From JAYYZW01 sp965217605 (lineage in GTDB: Bacteria > Pseudomonadota > Gammaproteobacteria > Ga0077536), in the NCBI GenBank assembly GCA_965217605.1, contig CBDCJB010000001.1:372001-436000 (forward strand): a DNA stretch of 64,000 nt, written 5' to 3'. A model generated the notes under the pieces. The model saw only the letters and a program-made list of their open reading frames with translations, had not been told where the DNA came from and did no database searches. Position numbers and translations under genes: made by a program. Positions 60,227-64,000 of this stretch are shown here, piece after piece (position 1 is the first letter of the stretch; each line of letters opens with the position of its first letter).

Positions 60227-60991
60227 ATGCAATACAGCAGCGTACAAGACGTCGTCGATGCCGACGGCTTGAGAATCATCCTCGTCGCCGGCGTACCGAG
60301 CCCCTGGGGGCAGGCGGCCAAGGCGATGATGGAACACAAGGGCCTGGAATATACCGCCGCGCCGCTCATGGCGGGTGAGACCAATGACGACATCGTCGCC
60401 TGGGGTGGGGTCAACAGCGGACCGGTCGTCGCGTGGAACGACGAGGCGCCGATCAACCGCTGGAACGATATTATGTTTCTGCTCGAACGCCTCGCGCCGC
60501 AAAAACCCCTGGTTCCCGATGAGTCCATTCCGCGCGCCAAGATGATCGGCCTCTCGCACGAGATCTGCGGCGAAATGGGTCTCGGATGGAACCGGCGGCT
60601 GACCATGTTCCAACCGATCATGGAGTCCGGCCAGGCCCCGGAGGGGATCGCCCGCATGAGCTCCAAATACGGTTACAACGAGTCCGACGTGGCGCTCGCC
60701 AACCAACGACAGATCGCGACCCTCGGCATGCTCGCCTCGATACTCGCGGCCCAACGCGAGCAAGGCAGCGACTATTTCATCGGCGACGCGGTGACGGCGC
60801 TCGATTTCTATTGGGCCGCGTTCTGCAACATCATGGACCACCTGCCGGCGGATCAATGTCCGACCGCCGAGGCCATCAAGCCGCTGTTCGAAGCGATCGA
60901 TCCGGAGGTGAAAACCGCCATCGATCCTATCCTGCTCGAACACCGCGATCGCATCATGCAGGCGCATTTCAAGCTGCCGATGGAGTTTTAA
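60227..60991 (+). CDS. glutathione S-transferase-like protein
   Basis: 254-residue protein with a thioredoxin-like N-domain (LRIILVAGVPSPWGQAAKAMMEHKGLEYTAAPL) and a helical C-domain (DYFIGDAVTALDFYWAAFCNIMDHLPADQ). VPSPWG occupies the place of the GST active-site Ser/Cys-Pro. It may be a true GST or a related non-glutathione enzyme. Its TAA stop shares a base with the ATG of the next LLM gene. In this setting it could open an epoxide or remove a leaving group from an LLM product, but that is speculation. Confidence 0.78.
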   Translation: MQYSSVQDVVDADGLRIILVAGVPSPWGQAAKAMMEHKGLEYTAAPLMAGETNDDIVAWGGVNSGPVVAWNDEAPINRWNDIMFLLERLAPQKPLVPDESIPRAKMIGLSHEICGEMGLGWNRRLTMFQPIMESGQAPEGIARMSSKYGYNESDVALANQRQIATLGMLASILAAQREQGSDYFIGDAVTALDFYWAAFCNIMDHLPADQCPTAEAIKPLFEAIDPEVKTAIDPILLEHRDRIMQAHFKLPMEF

Positions 60992-61929
60992 TGAGCATAC
61001 GTGTCGGCTTCGGCCTCATTAACTACCCCTTCGAAGAAGGGGCCGGATTCTTTCGCTGGGTCGAGGTGCTGGAGAAGCATCGGGTCGACTCCGTGTGGCA
61101 ATCGGACCGCTTGATTTCGACCGATAGCTACCTGGAGTCTCTGAGCGCCCTGGCGGCGCTCGCCGGCTGCACCGAGCGGATCAAATTCGGTATGAACGCC
61201 ATTGTGGCCCCCTTACGGGATCCACTGGTACTGGCGAAGCAATGCGCCACGATCGATTTCCTAAGCAATGGACGCCTGCTTCCGATGTTCGGCGTCGGCT
61301 ACCCGAAAGCGGCGGAGTGGGGGGCGACCGGCCGGAGCTCCGACCACCGGGGCTCGGTCGCGAATGAGATCTTCGAATTACTCACGCGCCTGTGGAGCGA
61401 GGAGTCGGTGACCTTTGAAGGAAAATATTTTCAATACGAAAACGCGACCATCGCACCGCGGCCGGTGCAGCAGCCGCTGCCCTTGTGGATCGGCGGTAAC
61501 AGCGACGCCGCGATCCGACGCACCGGCCGTCTCGGGACGGGGTGGATAGGCGGTATCGCAAGCCCCGAAACCGTAGGTGCCGCGATTACTGGGATTAAAG
61601 CAGAGGCGGAGAAAGCGGGGCGGACGATCGACGAGGATCACTTCGGCGCGTCATTGGGATACCGTATCGGCAGTCCGGACGACGATGCGGTGAAAAACTC
61701 GCCGTTCGTTAAACGCACCGGTATCGGAGAAAAGGTCGATCTCAATCCGCTGTTTTGTATCGGTAGCACCGACCAGATGATCGAACGGCTCAGGGCTTAT
61801 GTCGACGCAGGCGCGTCTAAATTCGTCCTGTTTCCAATCGCGGCCGGGGAGGCGGACATGACCGAACAAACCCGCCGCGTCATCGAGGAAGTCAAACCGG
61901 CCATTGAAGACCGGCCGCTGGCGGCGTGA
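60991..61929 (+). CDS. LLM-class oxidoreductase
   Basis: 312-residue luciferase-like TIM barrel. VDSVWQSDRLISTDSYLE, KFGMNAIVAPLRDPLVLAKQCATIDFLSNGR and MFGVGYPKAAEWGATGRSSDHRG give the N-terminal half, and PLPLWIGGNSDAAIRRTGRLGTGWIGG the phosphate site. F420 or FMN cannot be chosen from sequence alone. ATG 60991 overlaps the GST-like stop by one base; the much longer open frame from 60586 lies inside the GST-like gene. It is the last gene of the rightward run before the repeat at 61952. Confidence 0.86.
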   Translation: MSIRVGFGLINYPFEEGAGFFRWVEVLEKHRVDSVWQSDRLISTDSYLESLSALAALAGCTERIKFGMNAIVAPLRDPLVLAKQCATIDFLSNGRLLPMFGVGYPKAAEWGATGRSSDHRGSVANEIFELLTRLWSEESVTFEGKYFQYENATIAPRPVQQPLPLWIGGNSDAAIRRTGRLGTGWIGGIASPETVGAAITGIKAEAEKAGRTIDEDHFGASLGYRIGSPDDDAVKNSPFVKRTGIGEKVDLNPLFCIGSTDQMIERLRAYVDAGASKFVLFPIAAGEADMTEQTRRVIEEVKPAIEDRPLAA

Positions 61930-61951
61930 AGCCCGCCGCGGACAGCGTTAC

Positions 61952-62222
61952 TAGAAGCGGTCTCAAAATTATTCGGGGTCGCGCCGATGCCTAGTTTCGC
62001 AGAGTATCAAGGCGCGAGGAGCGTGGTTGACCGGGTGTCAATGAGCGACGAGCAACGCCGAAATGCGCGAAAATAGGTGTCGGCCCTTCGGGTTGGGCCC
62101 AAAAAGCACGTCTACTGCGTTGCAGCGCTTGAACATAGAAGCAACTCAGCCCTGCGCGCTGCGCCTTGTAGCCGCGCTTTTTGAACCCAACGCGACCCCG
62201 AATAATTTTGAGACCGCTTCTA
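61952..62222. repeat. MITE-like element with 32-base perfect inverted repeats (copy 3)
   Basis: 271 bases. The outer 32 bases, beginning TAGAAGCGGTCTCAAAATTA, are perfectly complementary to 62191-62222. The first 19 bases match the 15326 element. Inside are further short inverted segments (GGGTTGGGCCCAAAAAGC against GCTTTTTGAACCCAA). No ORF. It lies between the convergent LLM and RRM genes, one base from the RRM stop codon. Confidence 0.85.
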
Positions 62223-62223
62223 A

Positions 62224-62484
62224 TTAGCGGCGCGGTCGGTCGTTGCGCGGCCGGGCTTGGTTCACGCGTGCAGTACGACCCTTGAGCATCGCGCCGTTCA
62301 ACTCAGCGATAGCTGCTTCCCCTTCGCTTTGATTCGGCATCTCGACGAATCCGAATCCTTTGGAGCGACCGGTATCCCGGTCCATGATGATCTTCGCATT
62401 GGCGACTTCGCCGTGCTGTTCAAACGCTTCTCGCAGCTCCTCTACAGTGAGGTTGTACGAAAGGTTACCTACGTATATATCCAT
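62224..62484 (-). CDS. RRM-domain RNA-binding protein
   Basis: 86-residue single RRM protein like the glycine-poor bacterial RNA-binding proteins. RNP2 is IYVGNLSYN at residues 3-11, RNP1 is SKGFGFVEM near 41-49, and a short basic tail (RPRNDRPRR) follows. It should bind single-stranded RNA; related small bacterial RRM proteins are often cold-induced. The ATG at 62484 is followed upstream by a 321-base region with no gene. The stop codon lies next to repeat copy 3. Confidence 0.92.
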   Translation of the reverse strand: MDIYVGNLSYNLTVEELREAFEQHGEVANAKIIMDRDTGRSKGFGFVEMPNQSEGEAAIAELNGAMLKGRTARVNQARPRNDRPRR

Positions 62485-62805
62485 GCATGAATGCCTCTTG
62501 GAACGCGCCGTCTCTATTCATTATTAAACGACCCGCTCGACGACGAAAAAGCGGGGCGCAAGGAAAATGGATTGGAAACCATTAGGCGTGACGAAAAAGG
62601 TAAAGGTGGTTGTCCTAGGGTCGGGTGCTTGGCGAAAGGGGGAGGAAACGTCGATGCGCGAGAAGGATATTAACCGCTGCCGGCTTACCTCGTCGGGCTC
62701 TAGCTGATGCTCGTTTTTTCCTCTTTATTCGGTTTTATTAGACGGGGTGCTGTGCGCGTCATTCCTGATCATAGACGCCAATAGAGACCACATCAACGTC
62801 TATTT
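62485..62805. other. 321-base intergenic region upstream of RRM gene, no gene seen
   Basis: Between the RRM gene and the end of the methyltransferase gene, both leftward. It must hold the RRM promoter and leader, which could be long as in cold-shock genes. Short frames here lack any recognisable domain. I could not define a promoter, terminator or RNA gene with confidence. Confidence 0.4.
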
Positions 62806-63663
62806 TCATGGCTTTTTGCCCGATGCGATCCACGTCACACCCGGCAATCCAACTTTATCACCCTCGGTGCGATCGTTTACGCGGCTGGCGAATTCCTGCA
62901 AGAACGCCCCTTGCGTTTGCGCGTCCATCTCGTTGTAAAGAACCGACACCGGTCCGGCGAGATCGGAGAGGATCTCCCAATACGCAGCGGCACTATCCGC
63001 CTCGAACGGCGTGATGGCCATGTCTTCGATGGTAATGTCATCAAAACCCGCTGCTTCCAGGGTTTGTTCGAGCTTGTTTCGATCAGCGAGTGCAAATATA
63101 CCCGGCCCGTCCGGCGGCGGCTGCGGTACTTCACGGAAGGTGCGCAATACGTCGAGGGCCACCATGACGAACGGATTTCGTTCCGGTTCCGCCCAAGTGG
63201 CCAACGCGATACGGGCGCCTTCGCGCAGACTACGGTAAATACGCTTTAACGCGCCGATCCGATCCGGCATGAACATCAGGCCCCAGCGCATCGTCGCCGC
63301 GTCGAAGGTAGCGGCGCCGTAATCCAGCGCTTCACCGTCGACACAGCGGAATTCGATATTCGTCAGGCTCGCGCTCGCTGCATGCGCGCGGGCGTGAGCG
63401 AGCATATCTTCGACCAGATCCGTGCCGACCACCTTGCCGGCGGCGCCGACGCGACGCGCCGCGCTGATCGCCGGTTCGCCGCTACCCGAAGCGACGTCCA
63501 AGACGGCGTTGCCCGGCGCGATCCCAGCGAGATCGAGCATGCGCGCCGTTACCGGCGCGCTGCACCGCTTCAGCATCTCATGGCGCCGGGCCCATCCGTC
63601 GGCGACGCTGGACCAGGTCTGGTGTTGCTGTTCCTTGATGCGTTCGGGATCCGGTGCGCTCAT
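62806..63663 (-). CDS. class I SAM-dependent methyltransferase
   Basis: 285-residue UbiE/COQ5-like methyltransferase. The SAM motif I is AVLDVASGSGEPAISAARRVG, followed by VGTDLVEDMLAHAR and the acidic FRCVDGEALDYGAATFDAATMRWGLMFMPD. It may methylate a quinone, sterol or other lipid; the target is unknown. Its ATG overlaps the stop of the upstream FAH-family gene (TGATG-type, 4 bases), so the two are coupled. Confidence 0.88.
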   Translation of the reverse strand: MSAPDPERIKEQQHQTWSSVADGWARRHEMLKRCSAPVTARMLDLAGIAPGNAVLDVASGSGEPAISAARRVGAAGKVVGTDLVEDMLAHARAHAASASLTNIEFRCVDGEALDYGAATFDAATMRWGLMFMPDRIGALKRIYRSLREGARIALATWAEPERNPFVMVALDVLRTFREVPQPPPDGPGIFALADRNKLEQTLEAAGFDDITIEDMAITPFEADSAAAYWEILSDLAGPVSVLYNEMDAQTQGAFLQEFASRVNDRTEGDKVGLPGVTWIASGKKP

Positions 63664-64000
63664 ATGAGATCCGTATCGTCAGGTTCGGCGACGACCTCGT
63701 TTTCGATGTAGCCGATGTTCTCGATCTCGACCTTTACCGTATCACCGGACTTGAGGTATTTAGGCGGTTTGAAGCCGATGCCGACGCCACTGGGCGTGCC
63801 GGTGACAATCAAGTCACCCGGCTCCAGCGTCATGGCTTTGGTCAACGTCTCGATCTGTTCGAAACAATCGAACACGAGGTGTTTCGTGTTGGAATCCTGG
63901 CGCAGTTCGCCATTGACCCAGGTCTTGAGGTTCAAGTCATGCGGATCGCCCACTTCATCGGCGGTAACCAGCCACGGGCCGAAGGGGCTGTGCGTATCGA
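63660..64000 (-). CDS. fumarylacetoacetate hydrolase-family protein, C-terminal part
   Basis: The frame is open to the right edge of the window and encodes the C-terminal 112 or so residues of an FAH-family enzyme: PFGPWLVTADEVGDPHDLNL, VFDCFEQIETLTKAMTLEPGDLIVTGTPSGVG and KSGDTVKVEIENIGYIENEV. These are conserved late motifs of hydratases, isomerases and acylpyruvases that cleave or rearrange beta-diketo acids. The apparent ATG at 63953 is internal. It is coupled to the methyltransferase gene. Confidence 0.9.
   Translation of the reverse strand, partial: DTHSPFGPWLVTADEVGDPHDLNLKTWVNGELRQDSNTKHLVFDCFEQIETLTKAMTLEPGDLIVTGTPSGVGIGFKPPKYLKSGDTVKVEIENIGYIENEVVAEPDDTDLI

Noticed and set aside
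59437..60967. 409- and 382-codon minus-strand frames opposite LLM and GST-like genes
   Set aside because: Mirror-frame artefacts of GC-rich coding DNA; the plus-strand genes have strong family motifs and RBSs.
1..64000. CRISPR arrays, tRNA and rRNA genes, riboswitches
   Set aside because: No regularly spaced repeats, tRNA cloverleaf sequences or known leader motifs were recognised by eye.

Overview
This 64 kb window is a GC-rich, densely coding bacterial chromosome segment, most likely from an uncultured or environmental proteobacterium, probably gammaproteobacterial. Evidence for this is the DUF1302/DUF1329/RND/YCF48-like envelope locus, a PEP-CTERM-type sorting tail, L-2-hydroxyglutarate oxidase, Tag glycosylase and MITE-like repeats. 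The lineage is an inference, since no rRNA or tRNA is present. Most of the content is catabolic: CoA-transferases, acyl-CoA dehydrogenases, MaoC and crotonase hydratases, SDRs, a thiolase, an aldehyde dehydrogenase, hydrolases, and nine luciferase-like (LLM) flavin/F420 oxidoreductase genes. I see no transcription factor gene in the whole window.

Layout. 0-3.8 kb: lhgO (cut by the window edge), thiolase, 3-hydroxyacyl-CoA dehydrogenase and tag. 3.8-15.3 kb: an envelope/lipid-handling locus. A YCF48-like beta-propeller and a flavin reductase read leftward; an RND/MMPL exporter, a DUF1302 outer-membrane protein, a HEAT protein, a DUF1329 protein, an alpha/beta hydrolase and an SDR read rightward, with palindromes in the divergent promoter region and a strong terminator after DUF1302. 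15.5-22.5 kb: a leftward acyl-CoA catabolic operon (SCP2-like, hydrolase, ACAD, ALDH, CoA-transferase, cyclase, MaoC). 23.1-25.4 kb: an LLM oxidoreductase and an ACAD. 25.4-28.1 kb: a scar region with a truncated FAD monooxygenase, two paralogous small lipoprotein genes (the second split by an IS1380-family element at a CTAG target) and AT-richer DNA. 28.1-31.9 kb: an HsaA-like monooxygenase, a MITE, an AhpD-like pair whose second gene looks like a selenoprotein (CPF-UGA-TGAH, reading on in frame), a YeiH-type transporter and a small membrane protein. 32.1-34.7 kb: a YkvI-like transporter, a broken lamin-tail-domain gene and a WecB-like epimerase.

34.7-41.8 kb is a second leftward acyl-CoA operon (SDR, MaoC, CoA-transferase, APH-like kinase, two overlapping ACADs, enoyl-CoA hydratase). 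Divergent from it is a complete coenzyme F420 biosynthesis set, cofE-cofD-cofC-fbiC (41.9-46.8 kb), in which cofD carries a single-base frameshift near its 3' end. After a CoA-transferase, a DMT exporter and an exosortase-type surface protein comes an oxidoreductase island (49.8-61.9 kb): an amidohydrolase, eight LLM genes (one with a clean in-frame internal deletion), a haloacid dehalogenase-like protein, an SDR, a PEP-mutase/isocitrate-lyase-family enzyme and a GST-like protein. The window ends with an RRM protein, a methyltransferase and a partial FAH-family hydrolase.

The genes fit one theme: uptake or export of hydrophobic compounds across the envelope, CoA activation and beta-oxidation-like degradation, and redox steps catalysed by FMN- or F420-dependent LLM enzymes supplied by a local F420 pathway. 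The substrate (terpenoid, steroid-like, alicyclic or other) cannot be told from sequence alone. At least three dispersed repeat families sit exactly at gene ends and in places supply stop codons or start codons.
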